Part shown: in pieces, positions 46,672-59,286 of the stretch
Numbering within the stretch: position 1 is the stretch's first letter
Layout: each line of letters opens with the position of its first letter
Assembly (NCBI GenBank): GCA_009602735.1
Contig: WELA01013251.1
Location: 142,954-206,953 of the forward strand
Length of the DNA stretch: 64,000 bases
From: Mesotaenium endlicherianum
Taxonomy: Eukaryota > Streptophyta > Zygnematophyceae > Zygnematales > Mesotaeniaceae
Direction: 5' to 3'
Notes under the pieces: model-generated
Told to the model about the DNA's origin: nothing
The model's database searches: none
Seen by the model: the letters and a program-made list of their open reading frames with translations, nothing else
Made by a program: the position numbers and the translations under genes

Positions 46672-47574
46672 TCAAGGAGGGTTGGCATGCATGTGGTGAA
46701 CGAGTGGAGCTAGGACAAGGGGAAACACAAAATTTTGCCAAAAAACTCGACACCGGTGGGCGTAGGACCCAACAACATCTGCATCAAGAGTGACCCCAGG
46801 CCCGAGGGTAGATGTGATGGTAAAAGAGTTGGCGCAAACATGTGCACGCGGGTCGTTTGCAAAGTTAACGTCTTCGAGGAGACTGGATTTGGGAGATTTG
46901 AGGGTGAGCACTCGAATGAGTTCATAGCAAAGCTGAGAAAGATATTCAATTAAGCCTTTGCCAGAACCAGTGCGCGAATGTCCTTGATATTCCCACCCGT
47001 CTACAACCAAATGGACGGGGCCAATAGCTTGCGAGTGCTTTAGGTGAACCAAATGGATACCTTGCGGAAGAGTCGATTGGGAATCATGGAAGGCGGAGGG
47101 TGGCAACAACTCGAGGTATGCGCGAGAGAGGGCTTGGAGGTGTGCGGCTGGCAAGTTGGGCAGGACAACAATGGCACAATAATAGTATTGTGCAATACGC
47201 TGCCCGCTAAGTAGTAAGCTAGCCACTGTGGACAAGACGCCAGCAAATCTATCCAAAATTGTAATGCCATTGGAAGGGGGCATCCAGACGATTGGTGTGG
47301 TGTTGACGACATGTAGGGCAGGGTCAGAAAGAAAAACAGGAATCACCAGATCGACAGAGGATGGTGGGATATGGAGGTGTAACGCACAATGAGTCTGTTC
47401 AGCAGTAGTCGGAGTCTGTATATAAGGGGTAAGTGACGATGAAAGGAGCAGTTTGATTAGGAGTGGATGGGAATGGCTCATGGTTATGCAGCACCATGTA
47501 AGCTGAATTGGGGAGATCGCAGGACCTGAAGTCGTTGATAGCGATGGCAAACGCCAATGCGATGGCGCATACAA
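46672..47574 (-). pseudogene. element C, cytosine-5 DNA methyltransferase-like domain
   Basis: A 300-codon minus-strand stretch. Residues about 103-290 line up in order with C5-methyltransferase motifs: ITILDRFAGVLSTVASLL (motif I, AdoMet binding), VVDGWEYQGHSRTG (motif IV region, catalytic loop), SSLLEDVNF (motif VI region) and DADVVGSYAHRCRVFWQNF (motif VIII region). In living enzymes this fold methylates cytosine in DNA. Here it lies between the protease and reverse transcriptase parts of C on the same strand, so it appears to be part of the element. Fossil; I do not claim activity. Confidence 0.7.
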
Positions 47575-47639
47575 GCAAAGACGGCAAATGAGTACGAGGG
47601 GTAGGTACCCAAGTGATGACCCAAGGATTCAAAATTAAC

Positions 47640-48178
47640 ACGATATGTGGCCATTCCTTGCCGTAAGTCAATGGCGAGACCCACTAGAAGGTTAAATTCT
47701 TGACCGAGAAGATATCATAAATCGTAGACTCAATGACCAAATATTGAGCATAGAGTGTGATGGCAACGGGGGTATGGGCATTCAGGGTGATGGTGATACG
47801 ATGACGAGTTTGATGTGCCGTGTGGTTGAGCGAGGACATAGCGGTAGACACAGGATTGAGATAGGGTTTTAGATCCGTAGGAGGTATGTGGAGGTGCGGA
47901 CGCATGACAACCCCAAGCAGGACGGACTGAGCCTCGGTATTGAGAATAACCACACGAGGTGCCACACCGTCAATCAGAAAATAGGCGTGTCGATTATCGA
48001 GCATGACGCTACGTGCCAATGCACGTTGCCTCTCCAACGCAGTGAGGAAGGAAGGGGTGGTGGCGTACCAAGAAAAGGGTAGTCCCTGGCATGACAGAGG
48101 TAGGAAAGATGGAGCGGCAGGCGACAGCCTACCTGATACAAGCGCGACAACGGGGGTTGCTGACAGGGATGCGGGCAT
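47640..48178 (-). pseudogene. element C, aspartic-protease-like region
   Basis: The stretch LIDGVAPRVVILNTEAQSVLLG resembles a retropepsin active-site strand, followed by a second strand region (YDIFSV) where such domains have their ILG-like motif. It lies just upstream of the methyltransferase-like part. Fossil. Confidence 0.5.
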
Positions 48179-48825
48179 GGGACTGGCAACTGCAGCCGGG
48201 TTGAGAGCGCGGGATGGAGCGGCGACGCATGCTTAACGACTAGCTGAATTGGTGCGCGAGCAATTGAGCTGTTGTATCTTGGGTCGACCGGGGAAGAGGT
48301 GTCGGGCTGCAGCAGCAACGTGGTATAGCGTCGAAGGAGCTTCTGTGTGATGGCGACTTGGGCCTGCGTAAGTGAAGACGATGAGATAGTCACCAACGAT
48401 GGGAGAAGCAGGACAAAGTCACGGAGTTGGGTAGCTGGTGGAGGATCAAAAGGGGGACGCATGGGGGTGTAAGGAGCTGGCCTAGGGATGGACTTCGAAG
48501 GCGTGAGTGGGGCAACAGAAGGCAACAAGGTGGACAAAGCGGACACATCAGTTTGTGCTAGTACCAGTGGGGCCACAAGAGACTCTTCTGGCCATACATA
48601 AGTAACTTATTCGATACATGAAGTGACGGCGAGAGGGAGGTCTGTACCAGCGAAAAATAGGCTATCGCAAGAACATCCAACGAGCCGGTTGAGGACCACC
48701 TGGACGACGCTGGAGTCCGACACAGCAGCGACTGATACTGTAGCAAGCAAGAAAGAGGACACCATTAATAGTTTGAAGAGAGCCACTAGTTCAGCCGGCA
48801 GGTCGGCGCTTGCGCAGCGGGGTGG
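48179..48825 (-). pseudogene. element C, Pro/Ser-rich part upstream of the protease
   Basis: A long open stretch on the minus strand, rich in Pro, Ser, Thr and Leu, without a recognisable motif. Its place between gag-like and protease regions suggests a linker of the polyprotein (inference). It ends at the B3 target duplication. Confidence 0.4.
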
Positions 48826-48830
48826 TGTCG

Positions 48831-49209
48831 TGAAATGAGTTGACTTACCAATAGGCGATTAGCAATTAATGGAGATCTTTATATCAACAAGTAATCTTTA
48901 TGGTATTTTTTGTTAATCGATTAAACAGCAAAAGACAAACACTCTACCGGTGGACAATACTCGCAAGTAAAATGCAAGTAAACCAGCATCAATAATGCAA
49001 TCAGTTAACTCATACATAAGCAAGGCTAGAAGACAGTGCGTACCAATGGCTTCTCGCCTTGGATTCAGATATCTCTCAGTAAGCAGTACAAGAGACTTGG
49101 CCTCGTTTCCGAATATCAAACTTGAGACCAATACCTAGCATATGTACATGGAATGAGTTTACTGTTAAACGGCAAGTGCGATGGCATCGCCTACCCGGAA
49201 GTTAACCAA
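48831..49209 (-). repeat. B3 3' LTR, partial
   Basis: Starts with TGAAATGAGTTGACTTACC, as in other B copies read on the plus strand, and matches the terminal half of the family LTR. Only about 380 of the usual 720-740 bases are recognisable. Confidence 0.85.
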
Positions 49210-49369
49210 ATCTTTTGGGGAGCGAGACATGGAACGAAATCTCCTTCTTCTGTCTGATGGTCTAACCTGGGGGCTCAGACCAGGGTGAACCAAGGGGTGA
49301 ACGCAGCAACTGGGCAGCCTGCTCTTGCACTATCTGCAAGTTGATGGAGACCGCTCTCTCCTGTGCAGC

Positions 49370-50857
49370 TTACAAACTGACAGGGACATACACTGGCATA
49401 GCGGAGGGGTGTTGCAGGACATGAGCTAAGGGTACATGCCCTCTATGAGAGGGGGATGCTGGTTGCCCTCTGGCTGCCTCCTTGGCAGCCCTTCTGTCTG
49501 CTCTGTCTGACTGAGTCTCACCTCCTGGGGTGGGACTTCTCCTGCTGAAACTCCCCAGCCACTGGAGATCTGGGTCTTTTGGTGGGCTGGTATGCCCCAG
49601 CTGTTGCAGGGCCGCCTGTGCAAAGGCACTTCTAATCTGCTGTAGAGTGGGGGATGTAGCGGGAGTCTGTGCCTCTGCAGGACTAGACTCCTCTCCGGCG
49701 CCTTCCTCCTCTTTGTCCTCTTGTTCTATTGAGAATTCTGGAGTCTCTCTAGTCATCTCCTCCAGCTGTTTCTGAGAAAAAGAGTATCCCACTGACCTCC
49801 CCCTTTTGGGTGCAGATGGGGGTTGCTGGAACCTGACCGCATACAAGTCTTTCTCTCGTTGCTTACTTGCCCATTTGGCGTTTCCCTTAAAGAAAGAATC
49901 TCTAGCCCTGGTCCTAACCTCCTGCATCTTTGGACTCATGCAGTCCCTGACTCCATCCAGCCTTGGGTCCCATACTACAATGTGAGGTGGCAACACTATC
50001 TTCCCCTGCAAATCTGCCAGGAAATCGTCTTCCTCAGCTCTGTCATTTTGCTGGTCCTTCATAGTGATGGTCATCCAGCGCCAATCAGTGGACTATAGAA
50101 AGAAAGCAGGATCCGTCCTCTTCAAAGTACAGGGGTACCAGTGACCTGAGAAATCCAACTGGCTGGTCTCCCTTGCCAAGAATTCCCATCTTCTTCTCTC
50201 CGCCTCGTTATACATGGCCTTGAACCGGTTGTGGGAAGTGTTATCCTTGAAGCTGTCTGTATGCATAGGGATCAACCTGATGAACTTGTCTGTGCCCCAA
50301 ATCCTAGGTATTGGCACCATTTTAGATTCACCGATCTGGGCCAATGCTTTGGCCTCTCGAATCGTACATCCCACCATCCTGGCATAGTCATGGTACAGTA
50401 GAAGCCCTGTGCCGACCTCTATGTACTTGTCAAAACCTTAGGCCGTCTCCCCTTCTCGCTGCAGTATGTCCCTCTGTGACTCACTTCGGTTTCTCTCGAC
50501 GTACTTGAAGGCTTCCTCCAAAGGATCAAAGCCCTTGCCCATCGTCGTGTAGCGATAGCTTTTGATTCTCTATTCTTCCTCCTCAGCCTGCTGCTTCCGC
50601 CTCTCCTCGGCCAACCTTTGTTCCTCCGCCTTATTGGCTTCCTTTGCAGCTTTTCTGTCCTGCTCCTCCTGTCTCAACCTGGCCTGTTCTTCTTCCTCCT
50701 TCCTCCTTTGAGCCTCCCGCTGTAGTCGGAGTCGCTCTGATTCTCGAGAAGAGATGGAGGATGATTCGATGTCGCCATGGAACTCCTTGTACTCCGCCTG
50801 CGCCTCGTCCGCCCTTCTTTTCCTCTTGAGTTCAGACAATTGAGTCATCCTGCTCAT
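49370..50857 (-). pseudogene. B3 third ORF (unknown family), fossil
   Basis: Begins MSRMTQLSELKRKRRADEAQ, followed by a Glu/Arg/Lys/Gln coiled coil, then the conserved core (EAERRRWEFLARE, DSFKDN, LPPHIVVWDPRLDG) and an acidic tail with a PLAHVLQHPSAMPVYVPVSL box also found in B1 and B2. Very close to B4. Broken. Confidence 0.75.
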
Positions 50858-51269
50858 TCATACAAGAATGGAGTTAGTGTAGTCATGACATCATGCACAG
50901 GATTGAGTACTTTGACAGGAAAGAACGTAGTTGAGGGAGTTAGAGCATGCAATACCTGGTGTAAGTAAATTGAAAGTGTGAGTGTGCTTGAGAGAGAAGT
51001 GAGTGGGAGCGCAATTGAGTGTGAAAGATGGATTTGCATCGGCAATCGGCAATCAGCTAGTTCCGAGATGTTTATCCCACTCCCTCCAACTTATTATTTA
51101 AGGTGGGTTGCCTGTTTTAAGTGTCACTGGACTACCTGTCACAACTGTCACTCACTGTCCACTATTCACTTTCTGTTACTAACTGTCACTTTAGGCCACG
51201 TTTGGCCACAATTTCCCTCCAACTTAAATGGAGACAAGACCGCCTGTCACCTTCCCATGTCAATTGAAA
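50858..51269 (-). promoter_or_regulatory. B3 spacer between pol and third ORF
   Basis: Two polypurine-like AAGTTGGAGGGA words (minus strand, 51081-51093 and 51214-51226) flank a cluster of CTGTCAC/GTGACAG words. The layout matches B2 and B4. Confidence 0.4.
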
Positions 51270-54200
51270 TGACAGTTAGGGAGGTGTTCCAGCCTCCCAA
51301 AGGTAAAGTCGTTTCAACGCCCCTTTGGCATTGGTCAAATGGTCCTTAAATTCCCAGGTGTCCCCAGAGGCATCGTAACCCTTTCATCTGAACAGATATT
51401 TCATGGCATATTTAGATGATCGACGAACAGAGCGAGCTTCTCAAATCTCATCAACCTCATATTTCTCAGGTTCACCCTCTCGGACAGCGGGGACCGGTCC
51501 CGGTTGGACATGTAACCGACCTGTGAACAGTGTGTCACCTTTGATGTATGGTTCCAGGTTAGAGACATTAAAGACTGGGTGACCCTTGTATTCCGCAAAC
51601 ATGTTTTGTTTGTAAGCATTTTGATCGACACGGCGCACCACCGAATATGGACCGACCCAAACCGGACCGAGCTTTTTCTTGACCACACCAGGCAAGGGGC
51701 AGGTGTTGAGAATGCAATTTGACCAAATCCCCCTTTTAAAATGTCAGCTCCCGACGGTGTTGATTAGCGTATATTTGTTGATTTTCTTGGGCTTTGTGTT
51801 GATTGTGTTGGACTTCTGACCGTGTATCAGCAGACTCCTGAGTTAACTGGAGCAACATCGGGTTGTCAATCCCCTCAAGGTGAGTTAAAGACTCCCCTAG
51901 CACACCTAAAGGAGACTTAGGGACCCTATCTTGACTGAGTTCAAAAGGAGTCTTTCCCGTTGACGCATGCACCGCACTGTTGACCGCAAATTGAATTTGA
52001 GGCAACACGTCATCCCAATTATCTTGTTTTTGGTTAATATATGCTCTCACCACCTCTTGCAGAACTTGATTAGTTCTTTCAGTTTGCCCATCAGTTTGAG
52101 GGTGGTTTTCTGTGCTGAGCAGCTGTATGACTCCCATTGACCCCATTAAAGCTCTCCAAAACTTAGAGGTAAATTTTGAATCTCTGTCTGAGGTAATATT
52201 AGAGGGTAGCCCATGTTGGCATACTACATGGTGGTAGAACTATCTCGCAGTTTCGAGTGCAGTTACTTTGACAGTGGTGGGGATGAAAATGACCATTTTT
52301 GTCAGTTGTCCACTACTACCAGTATAGAATCATGCCCATTGGCAATTCTTGGTAGTGTTTCCACCAAGTCCATGGATATTGTTTCCCAGCGTCCAGCTGA
52401 GATAGGTAGTGGTTGTAAAAGGCCCCCGGGTGAGGTGTGTCTAGACTTAATTTTTGACACTGATTACAGGAATTAACATATTTCAAGACTTCCCGAGGAA
52501 ACCCTCCCAATGATAATGTTTTGCCAATTTGCCAACAGTTTTGGCCTGCCCCAAATGCCCACCCAGTAAACTGTCATGTGCTTGACTCAGTAAGAGTGAT
52601 CTTATTTCCAAGTTGTTAGGAATGACCAGCTTCAGCCTGCTTAAAGTGGTTTCAGTTACCCAGACCCCTCCCTTCCACCTATACCCAAGAGTTGTAGCAG
52701 GACACACACCATCAGTGGGGCTGGGCTCAAATGTTGGGTCAAAAAGGTAGTCTTTCCTAAGTTGTTCAAAGAAGGACTTTTTCACCTTTATTGAAGTGAG
52801 TGCACAAAGGACTTTATCTACAGCATGCTGATTAAAGTTCCGTTCTTGCAAGTTAGGTCTTCTAGAGAGTACATCAGCGGGATTTAACTTCCCTGGTTTG
52901 TAGTCAATATGGACTTGGAACTGCTCCAGCATCTGGCTCTAGCGGTTGTCCCTCCTCGACAGCTTGGACTTCTTCTGAAAGTGAGTCAGAGCTAGATAAT
53001 CTGTAATCACCTTAAAAGTATTACCATGTAAGTATGCTCTCCGCTGTTTGAGCACATGAATGATATCAAGCAGCTCTTTATCATGCACAGAATATTTAAT
53101 TCCAGCTGGATTGAGTTTCATACTCATACAGCACAGGGTGCCACTCCTGCTTTACCTTCTTACCATTCTTTGTAGTTTTGTCAGCAGGTTGCAACAATAT
53201 AGCACCCATGGCAAAGTCAGATGAATCAGTAACCACCTGCACAGGTTTGCTGGGGTCATACACAGCTAAGACTGGGGCAGAACAGAGAGCATCTTTGAGG
53301 GTCTAGAAAGCAGCTTGCTATTGTTCCCCCCACACATACCCTATGTCTTTTCTAATAAGGTCAATCAATGTACTGGCCCTCGTATTACAATTCTCAATGA
53401 ACCTCCTATAGTAGTTAGCCAACTCAAGGAAGGATCTAACTTTCGAGACAGACTGTGGTACTGGCCAATCCCTTATGGTCTGGACTTTCTTAGGGTCCAC
53501 ACAATGTCTTCCTTACTAACAACGTGGCCCAAGAATTCAATACTTTCTTTAAAGAAATCACACTTGCTCATTTTAGCATATACTGATTCCTTCTTAGAGT
53601 GTCGATGACTGTCTTTCACTGCTCGGCATATTCAGCTTCATTTTTAAAGAAAATTAAAATATCATCCAAGAAGACTTGCACAAACTAATTTAAGTAAGGC
53701 CTGAAAATGTCATTCATTGCACCCGTGAAGGTTGCAGGAGCACTAGTCAGTCCAAATGGCATCACATCATACTCGTAGTGTCCATAACGTGTGCGGAAGG
53801 CAGGTTTGTGTTCATCTCCCTCAGCAATTCTGATTTGATGATAACCACTCTTGAAATCTATCTTACTACATGAACACTTTAGCACCAGACAGGGTATCAA
53901 GCAAGTCCTCGATTCTGGATAAAGGATATTTGGTCTTTACTATAATTATGTATAGAGCTCTGTAATCCACACACATTCGCATGCCACCATCGTTTTTTTT
54001 AACAAAGAGGATGGGTGCGCCATAAGGTGATTTACAGGGGGGAATATAACCATTTTCCTCTAGCTCTACAATGTGTGTTTTCAATTCTTTGCTCTCCACA
54101 TAAGACAAGCCATAGGTGCTTTGCCAAGGTGGCTGACTCCCAATTCTTCGCTCTCCACAATTCTTCGCTCTCCACAGAAGACAAGCCATAGGTGCGTTGC

Positions 54201-55095
54201 CAAGGTGGCTGACTTCCAGGTAATAAATTAATTCTATGATCTACTTCCCTCTTAGGGTGCAGTCTTGGAGGCATATTAAAAACATCAGTGTACTGAGCAA
54301 CAATGTTTGCAGCAGTAGGGTGCTCCGGAAGGCTCACCCTTTTCTCAACCATCTCTTCAAGTTGAGAAGATACCTCTTTTAGCAGCAGACAGGACATTCT
54401 GTCTTCATTTTGGTTCCAGCTTTTGATGAATTCCATTGCATTCAGTAATTTGCATCCTCCTGGAAGTCTCTTCTTTTCCTTCATTTGCCATCCATGCAGG
54501 ACAAGAGGAAGAGCACTGGTGGGTACCAAGTTAATCTGCCCATCACTGGCTCCTCTCACTTTAATTGTACCTCTGCTCCAACATACTTCAGCTCGATGTC
54601 TGTTAAGCCAGGACCTGCCTAGCACGAGATCATAAAAGCCAATGTTGAGTACCTCAAATATAAGCGTTTCAGTCAGAACTGCAATGCCAGAATTTAATTG
54701 GACCTTAATAGGCTTGGTTATAACTCCTCTCGAGATACTTGAGGCATCTCCAAGGACTATTTTTCTTTTCCCTTGGGTGACAGTAGGCACCTTTAGCCGC
54801 TTAACTAAGTCCTCATGGATAAAAGTATGTGAAGCCCCTCCGTCAACAAATGCCCTCACCTTCCTACTTGCAATCATATAATGCAGTAGAATAGGGGGGA
54901 CTGACTTGTCTTGACTTTCGTATTGTTCTCCTTACTTAGCAAAGAAATGTTGGACTTCAGGTGGAACAAGATCTTTTAGGGTGTGCACTCTCTGAACATC
55001 TATATTGCTGATGGTCTCCTTTATCTGGTTGTCAGGCATGCATAGTGAATCCTGTTCAGCAGGACCTATAATACCTGCTACGAGGGCAGCTAGTG
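51270..55095 (-). pseudogene. B3 pol fossil
   Basis: Protease [14 protein letters not shown] pieces ([17 protein letters not shown]), RNase H, integrase and parts of the chromodomain region are recognisable in B-family order on the minus strand. Heavily broken. Confidence 0.88.
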
Positions 55096-55124
55096 ACGAC
55101 TCACTATCTCTAGCATCCTCACAG

Positions 55125-56549
55125 TCAGTAGACTGGATACTGACTATTGCTGTCTTTTAAAGGCCGGTCCTTTCTCTCGACCTTCGGAAAGTGTTTGTCC
55201 GAACACTGCTCTTTGTAGTGGCCCAGCTGCTGGCAATGGCAGCAAACAGATTTTGCTGAGGCTGGTCTCGGCTTAGTCCTACCACCACCTCTTCCATAGC
55301 CACCTCGGGAGTGTTCACTTCTCCAACTAAACTGCATCGCGTTATACTCATACTCATACTCATCACCCTGGTCGTCCTCAGCCTGGTCTCCTTCAATTGC
55401 ATTGTAGGAATCGTTTGGCTTTTTGACAATCTTAGACACCAAAGCATTACTCTGACACTTGTGATTGAACTGCTGTTGATCCCAAGCATCAGCATCCTGG
55501 ATCAAGTCACCCAGTTTCTCATATTTCTTTTCAACAAGATGACCTGAGACTTCAAATTTCAAGCCTTACCTAAAGTGTGTTATCCTATACCGCTCTTGCA
55601 ATTTTGGCTGCTTCATCATGTTCTCCTGGAACTTTTGAGCAAACTCAACAACTGAAGTGGTCTGCTTCAGTGTCAAGGAGATCATTGTATAGATGGCTTT
55701 CTCCTGCTGATTGATAACATCGAACTTATCATGCAGCTTCTCGACAAACTCTACCCAAGTAGGGTCACCGAGTTGTTGAGCCTTACGCTCTCCTTTCCAA
55801 CACAGCCACCAGCCTGTTGCACTGCCTTTCAGTAGAGCACCGGTGTGCCTGACCTTCTCGTGATCTTGCAGTTCTGGGTAGTTCTCCAGCCACTGCTCAA
55901 CATCAGCGAGAAACTTGATCAGGTAATACTTTTTGTTACCCTCAGGATCATAGACCTCGAGAGGTTTTGGCTTAGGCTTACTAGGCCCTTCGCCACCACC
56001 ACCAGTGGTTTGAGAACCCAGTTGGTCTCTGTCACGCAGCAATGCCATCGTCATCCTTTTGTCCTCCTGTTGGGACTGATACATGCTCGCCATTTGCGAT
56101 TGCATTTGCACAAGCAAGGCTCTCAGATCTACATTCAGAGGTGGTAGCCCAGCAAACGCAACGGCAACAACATTAGCTCGATTTGTAGCAGCTTCGGCAT
56201 TCCCGATTGCTGCCGCTCTCGCTATGCCTATTGCGCTCAATAGTCTGCAAATTTGAGGGAGAGGTATGACAGTAGGCACAGCAGGAGGTTGGTTTTGGAG
56301 ATTGGCCCTCACTGCCATCTGCTCTTCCACCGTCCTTTCATTAGGGGCTCTCCTGTTTACTGCCTCCTCTACCTCCTTGGCTAAACGCTTGTCTTCAGCG
56401 AGCTGGGCTGCTACTGCAGCAGGAGATGCTGCCTGATCGGTAGCTTCTCTAGCTCCTCCATCATGCAGCGTTTCTAAGTAGGTACGGGGTCCAAAGAGGC
56501 ACCTTTCGTCCTGCCCTTCTACAATGTTATCATTGTCCTCACCCTCCAT
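55125..56549 (-). pseudogene. B3 gag fossil
   Basis: The capsid-like core ([20 protein letters not shown]) and zinc knuckle CCHCQQLGHYKEQC are clear. The N-terminal part (MEGEDNDNIVEGQDE…) is a different version from that of B1 and B2, close to B4. Broken. Confidence 0.85.
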
Positions 56550-56621
56550 TTTTTAAGAGTTGCTAACTTGAGACCTAGTCCTTACCATACACGACTACTG
56601 TGATAACTGCTCCAATACCAC

Positions 56622-57356
56622 TGAAATGAATTGACTTACCAATAGGCTATTAGTAACTAATAAAAATCTTTATATCAACGAGCATTATTTATGGTATTTT
56701 CTGTTAACTGATTAAACAGCAAAAGACAAACACACTAGCACTGAACAATACTCGCAAGTCAGATGTAAGTAAACTAGCATCAATGATGCAATCAATAAAC
56801 TCATACATAAGCAAGGCTAGAAGTCAGTGCGTATTAATGGCTTCTCGCCTTGGATTCAGATATCTCTCAGTAAGCAGTACAGGAGAGTTCGCCTCGTTTT
56901 CCGAATGTTGAACTCGAGACCAATACCTAGCATATGTACTTGAATTGAGTTTACTGTTCATTGGCAAGTGCGATGGCACCGCCTAGCCGGGAGTTGACCA
57001 CGTTGGTAGGACCTCGGCTAACCAAATCCACAGCCATCTCCCATCATCCCGAATCGCCATCCACCTTAAGGGTGTCATTTGGCCACTCATCTACCACACC
57101 ACACTTAGATGCATAGCTAGGCAGTTCGCTGCTGCCGAGTACGCCAGCCAGCTCACTGTCAAAGAATGTGTCAGCAAGTTGACACAAGTCAACAGGCTGA
57201 CCTTATGGACTTCAGCCTGCTGCTCTCGGCGAAGTCATTTAACTAAGTATCAAATATCCAGCAGACTTAATATTAACTAAAGTTTAGCAGATTGAACTTA
57301 TTTAACTATTACATCTAAATGATTATTATATCTATCTAATACTCAGATTCATTACA
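56622..57356 (-). repeat. B3 5' LTR
   Basis: 735 bases, from TGAAATGAATTG to CAGATTCATTACA on the plus strand, with the primer site beside it at about 56607-56620. Confidence 0.92.
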
Positions 57357-58532
57357 TGTCGCTGTGCTTGGAGAGCTCGGGCGTGGCGGAAAAATTTGCT
57401 ACCACTTGAGCGTAGGATGGAGGGAGGAGCAGGTCGCGCTCGATTAAAGTAGCCGCTACACTTAGATGATTGCAGACTTGCTGAGCTTGAAGCTGTGCTG
57501 GGAGAACATCGTCCTGGGCAATCGCCAGAGTACCTGCAGAGTCCCCACGGGGACGTCCCATCGAACCAATTTGTACGGGCAAACGTGCGTAGGCAAGCCC
57601 CAAGCAAGCATCGAGTTTGAACACCTCAAAAGATCGGGGAAGTTGCGCTTATTGTTCAGTGCTACGCTTGTGATCAGGCCCAGTGGGTGGGGCAGGATTG
57701 GAATCGTGCGATATTACACGACATCTATGCACGGCGTGAGCATCCTCTACTATCTAATACCCTCTTCAGACACGCAATGCGGAGCATCGAGAGGGTGAGA
57801 GAACCAATTAGGGTAGGCTTGCTGTGTTCTGCGACACAGGGGGTGTCGGACATGGAACAAAATCTTTTGTCCCCCCAAGGGGACCATTTTGTTTTCTCCA
57901 AGGACCCGCATAGGTCTCGCCAGATAGGGCTGACTTCAATAATTTCTTACTTGCGATAGAAAATGGGCGAGACAAAAGGGGAATAATAGAGGAAAAAGAA
58001 GTAAAAATCGACGTAGCGGGTCCCCTTGAGCTGAGAGCTCACCCGATGGTGCACGTCTTGTAAATCGGCTTGCATGGCAGCCAGCTGTTGGCGCATGAAA
58101 AAGTCATGCAGGGTGGTGCCTGCAGGAGCAAGGCCTACCTTGATGCGGATGCCGGGGGTAACCCGGGCGTGTCAGAAGCAGGTGGGAGTGGAGCAAACAA
58201 AGCGGGACCAAGATATCTGTTCGATCCTGTTGGTTGAAGTTGGAATCCCAACAGATTGGCTTCGAGTCCAGCTAGGAAAATTGGTTAAGAGGCGTAGTAA
58301 GAGTTGTGACGATATTTGTGGAGGCGTATTGAACAAAGCGGGTGGTACGATGCCTTTACGAGTGCAAAACAACCACCCCGACTATGCCTTATGTAGGTGG
58401 AGCAAATAATAGTCCTGGATTGCGTGACCCCCCTACCGATCGCAAACTGGAATTGTACGCTTAGATGCACCGGCCGGGCCAGCCCCTATAGAAGTCGGGG
58501 GCGCTGTGGGTACCTACACCATGTTAGCTGCC
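57357..58532 (-). pseudogene. element C, gag-like part right of B3
   Basis: The minus strand holds short helical open stretches (PPSYAQVVANFSATPELSKH; FMRQQLAAMQADLQDVHHRV) compatible with a decayed gag. No zinc knuckle was seen. The right end touches B4; no C LTR is recognised. Assignment rests mainly on position. Confidence 0.4.
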
Positions 58533-59253
58533 TGTAATGAATCAGTATATTGGATAGATATTATATTCATTAGATAAAATAGTTAAATGAATTCAACCTG
58601 CAGAGCTTTAGTTAATATTTAGTCTGCTGGATTTAAGTCTGCTGGACACTTGATACTTAGTTAAATGACTCAGTCAAGAGTAGCAGGCTGAAGTCCATTA
58701 GGTCAGCCTGTTGACTTGTGTCAGCCTGCTGACACATTCTTTGACAGTCAGCTGACTGCCGTACTCGGCAGCAGCAAACTGCCTAGCTATGCATCTGAGT
58801 GTGGCGTGCTAGATGAGTGGCCAGATGACACCCTTAAGGTGGATGGCGATTCGGGATGATGAGAGATAGCTGTGGATTTGATTGGCCGAGCTCCTACCAA
58901 CGTGGTTAACTTCCGGGTATGCGGTGCCATCGCACTTGCCGTTGAACAGTAAACTCATTTCATTTGTACATATGCTAGGTGTTGGTCTCGAGTTCGGCAT
59001 TCAAAAACAAGGCCAGCTCTCTTGTACTGCTTACTGAGAGATATCTGAATCCAATGCGAGAAGCCATTGATACGCACTGTCTTCTAGACTTGCTTATATA
59101 TGAATTTACTTATTGTATTATTGATGCTGGTTATCTTGCGTTTGACTTGCGAATATTGCTCACCGCTAGTGTGTTAAATACCCTAAGGATTACTCGCTGA
59201 TATAAAGATCTATATTAGTTGTTGACCGTCTATTGGTAAGTCAATTCATTTCA
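58533..59253 (+). repeat. B4 5' LTR
   Basis: 721 bases, from TGTAATGAATCAG to CAATTCATTTCA. Followed directly by the primer-binding site. The left flank is CTGCC; its partner lies outside the window. Confidence 0.92.
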
Positions 59254-59286
59254 GTGGTATCGGAGCAGTTACCTTAGGAGTTGTGT

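Larger units (their letters stand above)
48831..57356 (-). mobile_element. element B3: Ty3/Gypsy chromovirus of the B family, broken
   Basis: 8,526 bases on the minus strand, inserted in element C with a perfect TGTCG duplication (48826-48830 and 57357-57361). Order 5' to 3': LTR 56622-57356, primer site (about 56607-56620), gag, pol, spacer, third ORF, partial LTR. More diverged from B1 and B2 than these are from each other, so it is an older branch. Broken, with many breaks. Confidence 0.92.
43839..58532 (-). mobile_element. element C: old Gypsy-like fossil with methyltransferase-like domain, split by B3
   Basis: A decayed minus-strand retroelement. Reading along the element: gag-like region (58.5-57.4 kb), interrupted by B3, continuing at 48.8 kb, then protease (about 47.7-48.1 kb), cytosine methyltransferase-like domain (about 46.7-47.3 kb), reverse transcriptase and RNase H (46.1-45.0 kb) and integrase (about 44.5-44.0 kb). 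No LTRs were recognised, so the ends are approximate. The many breaks make it the oldest retroelement here. Assigning the 57.4-58.5 kb part to C rests on B3's target duplication TGTCG, which shows that the two flanks were once continuous. Confidence 0.65.

Noticed and set aside
58074-58409. 111-codon plus-strand frame between B3 and B4
   Set aside because: The opposite strand shows helical gag-like stretches in the direction of element C, and this frame has no motif.
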